Source: Actinomadura xylanilytica
GTDB lineage: Bacteria > Actinomycetota > Actinomycetes > Streptosporangiales > Streptosporangiaceae
Reading direction: 5' to 3'
Length of the DNA stretch: 64,000 nt
Assembly: GCF_030283145.1 (NCBI RefSeq)
Contig: NZ_JASNWE010000003.1
Coordinates: forward strand, 992,001-1,056,000
Part shown: piece after piece, positions 53,133 through 61,467 of the stretch
Numbering within the stretch: the stretch's first letter is position 1
How the letters are laid out: each line of letters starts with the position of its first letter
Notes under the pieces: generated by a model
Told to the model about the DNA's origin: nothing
The model's input: only the letters and a program-made list of their open reading frames with translations
Database searches by the model: none
Program-made: the position numbers and the translations under genes

Positions 53133-53213
53133 TCTTCGCCCCGCGTGGCCGGACGGGCGCGCACGCGTTACCGTCTGCCGGACGACCTGTGATCGTTCCG
53201 GGGAGGGGACCGA

Positions 53214-54332
53214 TTGACCTATGAGCACGGGCTGGTGATCGGCAAGTTCCACCCGCCGCACGCCGGCCACAGCCATCTGATCGACACCGCGGCCCGGTCC
53301 TGCGTCCGGGTGACCGTGACCGTCGCGGCGTCCAGCGTGGAGAGCGTCCCGCTGGCGCTACGCACCGCCTGGCTCCGCGAGGCCCATCCGCAGCCGCACG
53401 TGGAGATCGTCCCGGTGGTGGACGACGCGGAGGTCGACGATGACTCCGACGCGGTCCGGTCGGCGCACGTGGCGGCGTTCCGCGCCGGGCTGGCGCTGCG
53501 GTCCGGGCTCGGCGTCGCGGTGCCCCCGGTGGACGCGGTGTTCAGCTCCGAGCCGTACGGGGCGGAGCTGGCCCGCCGGTTCTCCGCCGCGCACGTCCCG
53601 GTGGACCCGCCGCGCGAGCGGTTCCCGGTCAGCGGCACCGCCATCCGGGACGACCCGGCCGGGCACTGGCGCTGGCTCGCCCCGCCGGTCCGCGCCTACC
53701 TCGCCCGCCGGGTCGTGGTGGCGGGGGCGGGATCGTCCGGCACGACGACGCTCGCCCGCGCGCTCGCCGCGCACTACGCCGGACGGGGCGGGGTGTGGGA
53801 GGCGACCCGGTGGGTGCCCGAGTACGGCCGCACCTACGCCGAGGAGAAGCTCGCCGCCGCGCGCCGCGACGCCGCCGACCCGGGCCTGGGGCCGGGCGAT
53901 CTGACCTGGGAGTCGGCCGAGTTCACCCTGATCGCCGAGCGCCACCTCGCGGTGGAGGACGCCGCCGCGCGGTCCGGCTCGCCGCTGCTGGTCTGCGACA
54001 CCGACGCGCTCGCGGCGGCGCTCTGGCACGAGCGCCGGCTGGACGCGCCCGCGCCCGAGATCGAGCATCTGCACGAGGGCACCGCGCACCACCTGTGGAT
54101 CGTCACCTCGCCGGAGGGCGTCCCGTTCGCGCCGGACGGGCGGCACGACGGCGAGCCGGACCGGACCCGGGCGGCGGACCGGCTCCGCGCGGAGCTGGAG
54201 CGGCGCGGGCTCCCCCACGTCCAGGTCACCGGCCCGCACGAGGACCGCCTGGCCGCCGCCGTCGCCGCCACCGACGCGCTCCTCGCCAAACGCCCGCCGT
54301 TCGCCGCCCCGCTCACCCCCGGGGCAGGGTGA
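53214..54332 (+). CDS. nadR: NadR-like NMN adenylyltransferase / nicotinamide riboside kinase
   Basis: This is a 372-residue two-domain protein. It has no in-frame ATG near the start; TTG 53214 after GAGGGGACCGA is used. The nucleotidylyltransferase half starts LVIGKFHPPHAGHSHLIDTA (GxFxPxHxGH motif) and has FPVSGTAIRDDPAGHWRW, the ISGTxIR-like motif. The kinase half has the P-loop VVAGAGSSGTTTLA near residue 170 and PEYGRTYAEE. It makes NAD from nicotinamide riboside through NMN. The repressor helix-turn-helix of enteric NadR is absent. Its 3' end overlaps the next, convergent gene by 20 bases. Confidence 0.88.
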   Translation: MTYEHGLVIGKFHPPHAGHSHLIDTAARSCVRVTVTVAASSVESVPLALRTAWLREAHPQPHVEIVPVVDDAEVDDDSDAVRSAHVAAFRAGLALRSGLGVAVPPVDAVFSSEPYGAELARRFSAAHVPVDPPRERFPVSGTAIRDDPAGHWRWLAPPVRAYLARRVVVAGAGSSGTTTLARALAAHYAGRGGVWEATRWVPEYGRTYAEEKLAAARRDAADPGLGPGDLTWESAEFTLIAERHLAVEDAAARSGSPLLVCDTDALAAALWHERRLDAPAPEIEHLHEGTAHHLWIVTSPEGVPFAPDGRHDGEPDRTRAADRLRAELERRGLPHVQVTGPHEDRLAAAVAATDALLAKRPPFAAPLTPGAG

Positions 54333-55329
54333 GGTCGGCGCGGACGGCCCGGTGGTCGGTGCGCGGCAGGGTGCGGGTGCCGAACGAGCGGACCGCGACC
54401 CGGGGGTCCGCCAGCACGTGGTCGAGGGTGACGTGCGGCGTCGGCTCGCGGCGCACGTCGTTGACCGGCCAGGTGGCGAGCAGCCCGGCGCCGGTGACGT
54501 CCGCGGCGTCCCGGTAGCCCCGGTCGATCAGCCCGCGCATCAGCCGGTGGTCGAGGGTGGCGTTGAAGTCGCCGGCCAGCAGCCGCACCGGCCCCTTCCC
54601 GCCGGGGGGAGGCAGCGCCTTCAGCCCGGCCTCCCAGCACGCCTCCAGCCTCGGGACGGACGGCGCGCACGGATGCACCGACACGACCTCCACCGGCGGC
54701 GCCCCGGGAACGTCCACCCGGGCCCGCACCTGCCGGAACGAATAGGCGATCATCTGCTGCTCGTGGACGGGGAACCGGGCGTACACCCCGGACCCCACGA
54801 CGCCGGGGGACGGGCTGAGCACCCGGTGCGGGAGCAGGCCCTTCAGGCCCGCCGCATCGAACGCCGCCGCGGCGTCCGGGGTCAGCTCCTGCACCGCGAG
54901 GACGTCCGGGCGCAGCCGCCGCACCTCGTTCACCAGGTCGTCCGCCGGTACCGTGCCGGCCCGCAGGTTCGCGGCGAGCACCCGCAGCGCGGGCCCCTGG
55001 GCCGGCGGGTCGCCGTCGCGCATCGCCCGGGGCAGCACCGCCCAGGAGAGGGCGCAGGCCACCGCCACCGCGGTCACCGACGCCCACCAGCGCCGCATCA
55101 CCAGCGCCGCCACCGGCACGAGGACCGCCGCAGCCGCGACGTACGGCGTGAACGCCACGAGCTGCCGCCAGCGGAAGCCCGGCTCCCAGCCGAGCGTCCG
55201 CAGGGCGGCCCACGCCGCGAACAGCGCCACGACAGCCCACACGAGGACGGTCACCCACGCGCGCGGCCGGTCCCCCCGCCCGGCGCCATGGTCGTCCGTG
55301 CTCGGCTCCGCGTCGGTCACGGTGTGCAA
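54313..55329 (-). CDS. Membrane-anchored endonuclease/exonuclease/phosphatase (EEP) family protein
   Basis: This is a 338-residue protein. It begins with a cytoplasmic tail and three membrane segments (VTVLVWAVVALFAAWAALRT, LVAFTPYVAAAAVLVPVAAL, SVTAVAVACALSWAVL). The EEP domain follows from residue 115: RVLAANLRAG, DVLAVQELTP with the metal Glu, LLAGDFNATLDH and the final TDHRAVRADL His. The active site is predicted outside the membrane. TTG 55329 is used because GGAG lies 5 bases upstream; GTG 55320 is an alternative. Many actinobacterial paralogues exist, and the substrate is unknown. Confidence 0.85.
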   Translation of the reverse strand: MHTVTDAEPSTDDHGAGRGDRPRAWVTVLVWAVVALFAAWAALRTLGWEPGFRWRQLVAFTPYVAAAAVLVPVAALVMRRWWASVTAVAVACALSWAVLPRAMRDGDPPAQGPALRVLAANLRAGTVPADDLVNEVRRLRPDVLAVQELTPDAAAAFDAAGLKGLLPHRVLSPSPGVVGSGVYARFPVHEQQMIAYSFRQVRARVDVPGAPPVEVVSVHPCAPSVPRLEACWEAGLKALPPPGGKGPVRLLAGDFNATLDHRLMRGLIDRGYRDAADVTGAGLLATWPVNDVRREPTPHVTLDHVLADPRVAVRSFGTRTLPRTDHRAVRADLTLPRG

Positions 55330-55421
55330 GTCGTCTCCGTCCGCCGGTGGTCTCGATCCTTCGATGGACGGAGTGGACCGATGGTTCGCGGCGGCGTGCG
55401 ACCGCGGGCTAGCATCCGCCC

Positions 55422-55907
55422 ATGAACGAGAACGATCTCCGTCACCTGCGCCGATGCGTCGACCTCGCCGCCACGGCCCTGGAGCGGGGCGAGGAGCCCT
55501 TCGGGTCGGTGCTGGCGGGCGCGGACGGCGCCTCGCTCGCCGAGGACCACAACCGCGTCCGCGAGAACGGCGACCCGACCGCCCACCCGGAGTTCGCGCT
55601 GGCGCGCTGGGCCGCGGTGAACCTCTCCGCCGGGGAGCGGGCCGGGGCGACGGTCTACACCTCCGGCGAGCACTGCCCGATGTGCTCGGCCGCGCACGCC
55701 TGGGCGGGCATCGGCCGGATCGTGTACGCGTCGTCGGCGGCGCAGACCGCGGCCTGGTGCGCCGAGATCGGCCTCCCGCCCTCGCCGGTGCGGTCCCTGC
55801 CGGTGCAGGAGGTCGCGCCCGGCGTCGCGGTCGAAGGCCCCGCCCCCGAGTTCGCCGACGAGATGCGCGCTCTGCACCACCGCCGCGTCCGGGACCACCG
55901 CGACTGA
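55422..55907 (+). CDS. Nucleoside deaminase (cytidine/guanine deaminase family)
   Basis: This is a 161-residue zinc deaminase. Zinc-site motifs are PTAHPEFALARWAAVN (HPE in place of HAE) and SGEHCPMCSAAHAW (PCxxC-like). The length and the EEPFGSVLAG start fit guanine deaminase/tRNA adenosine deaminase-like small proteins. The HPE variant is common in actinobacterial nucleoside deaminases of uncertain substrate. It is divergent from the EEP gene, with 92 bases between the starts. Confidence 0.88.
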   Translation: MNENDLRHLRRCVDLAATALERGEEPFGSVLAGADGASLAEDHNRVRENGDPTAHPEFALARWAAVNLSAGERAGATVYTSGEHCPMCSAAHAWAGIGRIVYASSAAQTAAWCAEIGLPPSPVRSLPVQEVAPGVAVEGPAPEFADEMRALHHRRVRDHRD

Positions 55908-55998
55908 GACCGGGGCGACGAGAACCGGCGCGACTGAGACCGGCGCCTCCGGACGGGCCGCGCCGGGGAGCCTGGGCCGAGGCCGACGTCTCGCGCGG

Positions 55999-58900
55999 TT
56001 AGCCGCCCGGGGCCTTGGCGCGCGCCTCAGCCGGGGTGAGTGGGCGCAGGAGCGTGGTGTAGGAGTACTCCCGGTCCGGACGGACCTGGTATTCGGGCCG
56101 CACCGGGTTGGGCGTGTCGCCGACCCCGGTGACGGAATGGTCGACGTGCAGGGTGTTCCAGCCGGGATTGCGCTGCCGGGCGAACGGGTACAGCGCCCGG
56201 TCGAGGTCGTCGTAGGGGGTCACGCCGACCTCCAGGTCGCCCGCGACCAGCAGCCCGGCGCGGCCGTCGGTCAGCAGCGCCCATCTGACGTCGTCGTGGT
56301 TGCCGTGGTCCTGCGGCCGGTAGTACTGGACGTACTGGTCGTCGACGGACGACGACCACACGCCCATCTGGGTGCCGTCCTTGCGGTCGGTGTAGTTCTC
56401 CGCCTTCCCGCGCCCGTACCAGGCGAACGTCGAGAACCGGTCGGGCGCCTTGAGGGTGTGGCCGATCCGGGCGAGGTAGGGCAGCGTGCGCACGCGCCCC
56501 TGCGGGACGACGCGGTGGGTCAGGTCGATCTGCCCGGCCCCGTCGACGACGTAGGTGGTGGTCTGGTCGAACCAGGCGTCCGCCTCCCCCGACACCGTCG
56601 AGGTGATCTCGACCGTGACCTTCGGGCCGGCGGCGCGCGGGGCCGCGCCCCGGGCCGCGCCGGAACCGCCGCCGAGCGTGACGGTGACGGTGCCCGGCGT
56701 GGTGACCAGGCGGTCCAGGCCCGCCTTGCGCCAGTCCTCCCCCTCGGCGCGGCCCCACGTGTAGGTCTCGTTGCTGATCGGCGGGCGCCACACGTCGAGT
56801 TCGGGGCCGGTGCGCAGCAGCTCGGCGCCGTTGCTGCGCATCGAGGTGAGCGTGCCCTTGGCCTTGTCGAACACGTAGCGGAAGCCGCCGCCGGTCACCG
56901 TGACGGTCCGCGCGTCCTGCACCGCGCGCACCTCGCCCGACGGGGGCCTGCGGACGCCCGGGACGGCGGTGCCGCCCGCCGGGAACTGGCCGAAGCCGAC
57001 GACGTGCCCGGCCGGCCCGTACCATGTGCGGTCCTTGAGGACGGCCTCGACGGTGAGCCACCGTTCGGCCCCGGCCGGGTTCGCGGGCGGCGGTGGCGGC
57101 GCGAACTGCGTCGATCCGCCGGGCGGTAGGTCGAGGGGCCTCGTGCCTGAGCCGAGCGTGCGACCGCCCTCGATGTAGCGCCAGCGCAGTTCGAGGTCGG
57201 ACGTGCCGGCGAAAGCCCGCTCGCTCGCCACGGTCACCGTGCCGCCGGCGCCGCCCGCGCGGGTGACGCGGATCGGCGACTGCGTCCAGGCGAGCTGCTT
57301 CAGCTCGGGCTGGAGGTAGCGGTCGGCGCCGACCAGCCCGTCCTCGCCCGACAGGCTCTGCCCGTTGGACAGGAAGGTGCCGCCGGTGTCGAAGCGGTCG
57401 AAGTCGAGCGCGAGCACGGCGCCGCTCTTCGGGTCGGCGCCGGACGCCAGCTCGGCGGGCGCCAGCGCGCGGTCGTAGATCCGGACCTCGTCGATGGTGC
57501 CGTGCGCCATGCGGCCCTTGTAGGCGTCCTGCATGGTGTCGGAGTTGCGGCCGACGTTGACGTCCGAGGACGACCGGTCGATGGTGCCGCCGTAGGGGAC
57601 GGCGGCGGCCTGGCGGCCGTCGATGTAGAGCCGCAGGGCGGTGCCGTCGTAGCTGCCGGTGACGCGGTGCCAGGTGTCGTTCCAGTTCGCGGGGACGGGC
57701 GCGCGGACGGTACGCCAGGTGCCGCTGTGGATGAAGAACTCCAGCGTCTTCTCGTCGGCCATCGTCAGCGCGTACGACCGGTCGCCCTTGCCGACGATGG
57801 TGAAGTCGCCCGTCCAGGGGCGGGCCGGCTTCACCCAGGCGTCCAGGGTGACGGCCCTGCCGGTGAGGTCGAGGCGGCGGTCGCGGTAGACCTCCGTGAA
57901 GTCGTCCAGCCCGGACAGGTAGAGGGCCTTGCCGTGGTGGCCGGGCACGGTCCGCGGGAGCCCCTGCAACCAGGCGCGGATGTTGTTGCCGGACGCGTCG
58001 GGGGTGGTGGTGAGGGGCTGCCGGAGCCCGGCCTCGGCCCAGTCCCAGATGAACCCGCCCTGCGCCTGCGGGTGCCGGCGCATGACCTCCCAGAACTCCC
58101 GGAAGTTCCCGAGGCTGTTGCCCATCGCGTGCGCGTACTCGCCGAGCACGATCGGCTTCGTCGTCGCGGCGGCCTGCGCCTCCAGCCGGGCGGGCGTCGG
58201 GTAGCGCGGGCCCCACACCGCCGCGTACGGGGCGTCACCGTCGGGGGTGTTGGACTGGTGGTACAGCGGCCGGGACGGATCGGTCGCGGTCGCCCACTCG
58301 GCCATCGTGTAGTGCGCGGCGCCGAGGCCCGCCTCGTTGCCGGTGTCCCACATCAGGACGCTCGGATGGTTCTTGTCGCGGGCGACCATCGCCTGGAACC
58401 GCTCGAGGAACGCCTTCTGCCATTCGGGCCGGTCGGCCAGGCAGTCCTGCGGCCCCGGAGGCTTGGTGCAGTCCTGGTAGTTGTGCGTCTCGATGTCGAC
58501 CTCGTCGTCGATCCACAGCCCGCGCCGGTCGGCGAGGCCGTAGAGGTACGGGTCGGACGGGTAGTGCGCGGTGCGGACGGCGTTGACGTTCAGCCGCTTC
58601 ATCAGCGCGACGTCGGAGTCCATCCGCGCCCGGGTCTGGTGCCGGCCGGTGTCAGGGTCGGTCTCGGGCCGGTTCACGCCCTTGATCAGGATGCGCTTCC
58701 CGTTGACCAGGAGCTGCCGGTCGCGCACCTCGATCTTGCGGAAGCCGAAGGTCTCGGCGGTGGTCTGCGCGACCCGTCCGTCGGGGGCCACGAGCTCGAG
58801 GACGAGCCGGTAGAGGTTCGGCGTCTCGTCCGACCACTTGGCGGGATCGGCGACGGGCGCGCTCAGCCGCACCCTGGCGGTCTCGCCCGCGACCGTGACC

Positions 58901-59925
58901 TTGCCGGAGAGGCGCTGCACGGTCCGTCCGTCCGGGGCGACGAGGGCCGCGCGCACGGTGTGGGCGCCCCGGGTCCCCTGCTTGCCGGCCAGCGTCAGAT
59001 CGGCGTTGAGCGTCGCGTCGCGGTAGGACGCGTCGAGGCCGGTGGTGATGGTCGCGTCGCGCAGGTAGGTCTTCGGCGTGGAGTAGGCCCAGACGGAGCG
59101 GAAGATGCCGCTGTACCGCCACTGGTCGTAGTCCTCCATGTAGGAGCCGGCGCTCCAGCGGTGCACCTGCACCGCGACCGTGTTGGCACCCTTGTGCACC
59201 AGATCGGTGACGTCGAACTCGGCGGGGGTGTAGCCGCCCTGGTCGTAGCCCGCGTACTTCCCGTTCACCCAGACGAAGTAGGCGCTGGTCACGCCCTCGA
59301 ACCGGACGACCGTGCGGCGCCCGGACCAGTCGGACGGCACGTCCAGCCGCTTGACGTACGCGCCGGTCGGGTTGATGTCGCGGGGAGTCCTCGGCGGGTC
59401 GTCCGGCCAGACCTCGGTGGGGATGTTGCGGAACATCGGATGGTCGAGCCGGTCGCTCTGCCAGGTGTGCGGGACCTTCACGTCCCGCCACCGGGAGGTG
59501 TCGGAGGTGTCGTAGCCCTCGCGGTAGAAGCCCGCGGGCACCTCGCCGGGACGGTCGGCGAGCGCAAACCGCCAGTCGCCGTCGAGCGGTCGCGTCCACC
59601 GCGAGCCGTCCCCGCCCGCGGTCGCCTCCGGGACGCCGGTGTAGGGGCGCAGCAGGGCGTGCGCGGGTTCCTGTCCCTCGCCGGTCATCTGCGGGTCGTC
59701 GAGGTAGGTGTAGACGTCGGGCGGCGGCGCGGGCGCGGACGGGGACGCGGCGGCGAGGCCGGGCAGCGACGCCGCGACGAGCGCCACCAGCGTGGCGCAG
59801 ACGACCAGGGCACGGGCCGGCCGGGACGAGGGACCGAGGCCGGGGCGGCCGGGGCGGCCGGGGCGGCGGGGGCGGCGGGGGCGGCGGGGATGACGGAACG
59901 GGAGGAATGGGGCGGACGGGAGCAT
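55999..59925 (-). CDS. Secreted GH2 beta-galactosidase with LamG-like insert
   Basis: This 1308-residue protein starts at ATG 59925 (AGGAGG 10 bases upstream); GTG 59964 is an alternative. A basic Pro/Arg head precedes the signal segment ALVVCATLVALVAASLPGLA. The order is GH2 sugar-binding domain (GDWRFALAD...), immunoglobulin-like domain, and TIM barrel with the acid/base Glu in WDTGNEAGLGAAHY near 528 and the nucleophile Glu in VLGEYAHAMGNSLGNFREFW near 595. A LamG/concanavalin-like module is at about 665-830 (VTLDAWVKPARPWTGDFTIV). The last part is a second Ig-like domain and the LacZ small-chain-type domain. It probably acts outside the cell on galactosides. Confidence 0.9.
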   Translation of the reverse strand: MLPSAPFLPFRHPRRPRRPRRPGRPGRPGLGPSSRPARALVVCATLVALVAASLPGLAAASPSAPAPPPDVYTYLDDPQMTGEGQEPAHALLRPYTGVPEATAGGDGSRWTRPLDGDWRFALADRPGEVPAGFYREGYDTSDTSRWRDVKVPHTWQSDRLDHPMFRNIPTEVWPDDPPRTPRDINPTGAYVKRLDVPSDWSGRRTVVRFEGVTSAYFVWVNGKYAGYDQGGYTPAEFDVTDLVHKGANTVAVQVHRWSAGSYMEDYDQWRYSGIFRSVWAYSTPKTYLRDATITTGLDASYRDATLNADLTLAGKQGTRGAHTVRAALVAPDGRTVQRLSGKVTVAGETARVRLSAPVADPAKWSDETPNLYRLVLELVAPDGRVAQTTAETFGFRKIEVRDRQLLVNGKRILIKGVNRPETDPDTGRHQTRARMDSDVALMKRLNVNAVRTAHYPSDPYLYGLADRRGLWIDDEVDIETHNYQDCTKPPGPQDCLADRPEWQKAFLERFQAMVARDKNHPSVLMWDTGNEAGLGAAHYTMAEWATATDPSRPLYHQSNTPDGDAPYAAVWGPRYPTPARLEAQAAATTKPIVLGEYAHAMGNSLGNFREFWEVMRRHPQAQGGFIWDWAEAGLRQPLTTTPDASGNNIRAWLQGLPRTVPGHHGKALYLSGLDDFTEVYRDRRLDLTGRAVTLDAWVKPARPWTGDFTIVGKGDRSYALTMADEKTLEFFIHSGTWRTVRAPVPANWNDTWHRVTGSYDGTALRLYIDGRQAAAVPYGGTIDRSSSDVNVGRNSDTMQDAYKGRMAHGTIDEVRIYDRALAPAELASGADPKSGAVLALDFDRFDTGGTFLSNGQSLSGEDGLVGADRYLQPELKQLAWTQSPIRVTRAGGAGGTVTVASERAFAGTSDLELRWRYIEGGRTLGSGTRPLDLPPGGSTQFAPPPPPANPAGAERWLTVEAVLKDRTWYGPAGHVVGFGQFPAGGTAVPGVRRPPSGEVRAVQDARTVTVTGGGFRYVFDKAKGTLTSMRSNGAELLRTGPELDVWRPPISNETYTWGRAEGEDWRKAGLDRLVTTPGTVTVTLGGGSGAARGAAPRAAGPKVTVEITSTVSGEADAWFDQTTTYVVDGAGQIDLTHRVVPQGRVRTLPYLARIGHTLKAPDRFSTFAWYGRGKAENYTDRKDGTQMGVWSSSVDDQYVQYYRPQDHGNHDDVRWALLTDGRAGLLVAGDLEVGVTPYDDLDRALYPFARQRNPGWNTLHVDHSVTGVGDTPNPVRPEYQVRPDREYSYTTLLRPLTPAEARAKAPGG
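59841..59890. repeat. 9-base GC-rich tandem repeat in the GH2 signal region
   Basis: Units of CGGGGCGGC, some as GGGGGCGGC, are repeated about five to six times. They encode the RRP/GRPG repeats of the N-terminal head. The repeat is prone to length change, and the basic head may vary among strains. Confidence 0.7.
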
Positions 59926-60007
59926 CGGCGCGACGCCTCCTCGCGGGCGGCCCCCTGACAACACCCGTCGACTCTCTCTGACGGCCGGAGTGGATGTCTA
60001 CCACCGG

Positions 60008-60036
60008 AACGTAGGTGTCACGCGTAGTGCCGTCAA
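60008..60036 (-). promoter_or_regulatory. Promoter of the GH2 gene
   Basis: On the minus strand, TTGACG (60036-60031) and TACGTT (60013-60008) are separated by 17 bases. This is a good -35/-10 pair 83 bases before the ATG. Confidence 0.6.
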
Positions 60037-60059
60037 CCGGTCGCGCCACTTGTGGCGGT

Positions 60060-61346
60060 TCATGCCGACGGGGCGGGCCTGTCTTGGCGCTCCTCGCCGG
60101 TTTCCGCGGGCGATTCCGCGGGCGCCTGCGCGGGCCGGTCGAGGCTGAAGAGGTCCTCGTCGATCCGGTCCAGGGCGAGCCGGACCGCGCCGAGCCCGAC
60201 CGCCTCGTCGCCGAGCGTGGACGCCTCGATCCGGACCGGGCTCAGGCACAGCGGCCGGACGCGGCGCCGCAGCTCGGGCACCAGCGGACCGCCGGGCCGG
60301 ACCAGCGGACCGCCGACGACGATCATCTCCGGGTCCAGCGCGAGCGCCATCGCCGCGACGCCGCGGGCCATCCGCTCGGCGAGCGCGGCGACCAGCGCCG
60401 ACGCGGCGGGCTCGGCGCGGCCCGCCGCGTCCAGCACCCGTTCGGCGCGGGCCGCCGCGTCCAGCACCCGCTCCGCGCGGCCCGCCGCGTCCAGCACCCG
60501 GCGGGCCCCGGCGCCGGACGGGGCGATCCCGTCCAGCAGCGCGCCCGCGCTCTCGGCGCCGCTCAGAACGGCGGTGGTGTCGTACAGGCCCAGCTCGGGC
60601 AGCTTGCCGATCTCGCCCGCCGCGCCCCAGCGGCCCCGGTGCAGGCGTCCGCCGATGAGCGTGCCGATGCCGGTGTGCGAGCCGGCGTGCACGCAGACGA
60701 CGTCGTCGGCCTCGCGGGCGGCGCCGTGCCAGCGCTCGGCCACGGCGGCGAGGTTGGCGTCGTTCTCGACCAGCACCGGGCACGGGAACGAGCGGCCCAG
60801 CTCGCGGCCGAGGTCGACGCCCTCCCAGCCCGGCACGACCGTGCAGAACGCCACGACGCCGTCAGGGGCGACCACGCCCGGGGTGCCGGCCGCGACCGCA
60901 CGCAGCGAGCGGCGGTCGATCCCGGCGTCCGCGAGGCAGGTCTTGACCGCGGCGCGGACGGCGGCGAGCCGCTCGGCGGGGGGCTGATCGGCCTCCAGGT
61001 CGGCGCGGTGACGGCCGACGACGGTCCCGGCGAGGTCGGCCAGGAACAGCCGGGTCCGGTGCGCGTCGATCTCGATGCCGAGGGCATGTCCCGCCTCGGC
61101 ACGGAACCGGTAGCGGCGCGCGGGACGGCCCAGCCCGGCGCCTTGGCGGGGCGGCGCCTCGTCGACCAGGCCGCGGGCGGTCAGGTCGGCGAGCACGCCC
61201 TCGGTGGTCGGCCGGGACAGCCCGACCCGCCCGGCAAGGCCGGACAGCGTCGCCTCGCCGTCCTCGCGCAGCGCCCGCAGCGTGGCGGCGGAGTTGAGGC
61301 GGCGCAGCACCGACGGATCGCCGCCGTGCAGGGGGAGTTCGGACAC
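60060..61346 (-). CDS. ROK family regulator lacking the zinc motif
   Basis: This is a 428-residue protein from GTG 61346, with AAGAGG upstream. A winged helix at about 15-60 (VLRRLNSAATLRALREDGEA, LSRPTTEGVLADLTARGLV) precedes a ROK fold. The usual GEIGH...CxCGxxGCxE zinc region is replaced by GEIGKLPELGLYDTTAVLSG without cysteines, so it is a regulator and not a kinase. A 30-base triplicate inserts (VLDAAGRAER)-type repeats at about 285-312. The operator at 61393-61421 in the divergent promoter closely matches the one beside the other ROK gene. It is probably a repressor of the Gfo/Idh-SBP unit. Confidence 0.85.
   Translation of the reverse strand: MSELPLHGGDPSVLRRLNSAATLRALREDGEATLSGLAGRVGLSRPTTEGVLADLTARGLVDEAPPRQGAGLGRPARRYRFRAEAGHALGIEIDAHRTRLFLADLAGTVVGRHRADLEADQPPAERLAAVRAAVKTCLADAGIDRRSLRAVAAGTPGVVAPDGVVAFCTVVPGWEGVDLGRELGRSFPCPVLVENDANLAAVAERWHGAAREADDVVCVHAGSHTGIGTLIGGRLHRGRWGAAGEIGKLPELGLYDTTAVLSGAESAGALLDGIAPSGAGARRVLDAAGRAERVLDAAARAERVLDAAGRAEPAASALVAALAERMARGVAAMALALDPEMIVVGGPLVRPGGPLVPELRRRVRPLCLSPVRIEASTLGDEAVGLGAVRLALDRIDEDLFSLDRPAQAPAESPAETGEERQDRPAPSA
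60411..60500. repeat. 30-base tandem repeat, three units, inside the ROK gene
   Basis: Three near-identical 30-base units (60411-60440, 60441-60470, 60471-60500) each contain CCGCGTCCAGCACCCG. They add 10-residue repeats of the VLDAAGRAER type to the ROK protein without breaking its frame. Confidence 0.85.
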
Positions 61347-61392
61347 GGCACCTCTTGACAGGGATCGGCGGACGGACCACATTATTGCCAAT

Positions 61393-61421
61393 CTACTTAT
61401 GAAATGAAATTACGTAAGTAG
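61393..61421. promoter_or_regulatory. Probable ROK-type operator, copy B
   Basis: CTACTTATGAA (61393-61403) and TTACGTAAGTAG (61410-61421) form a dyad with perfect 7-base outer arms CTACTTA/TAAGTAG. The left half is identical for 11 bases to copy A at 26960. It lies between the divergent ROK gene and the Gfo/Idh gene. Confidence 0.7.
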
Positions 61422-61467
61422 CCCCGGCCGTCCGCCGGCCGAGCCGTGTGCCCATGTCAGGAGGCTG

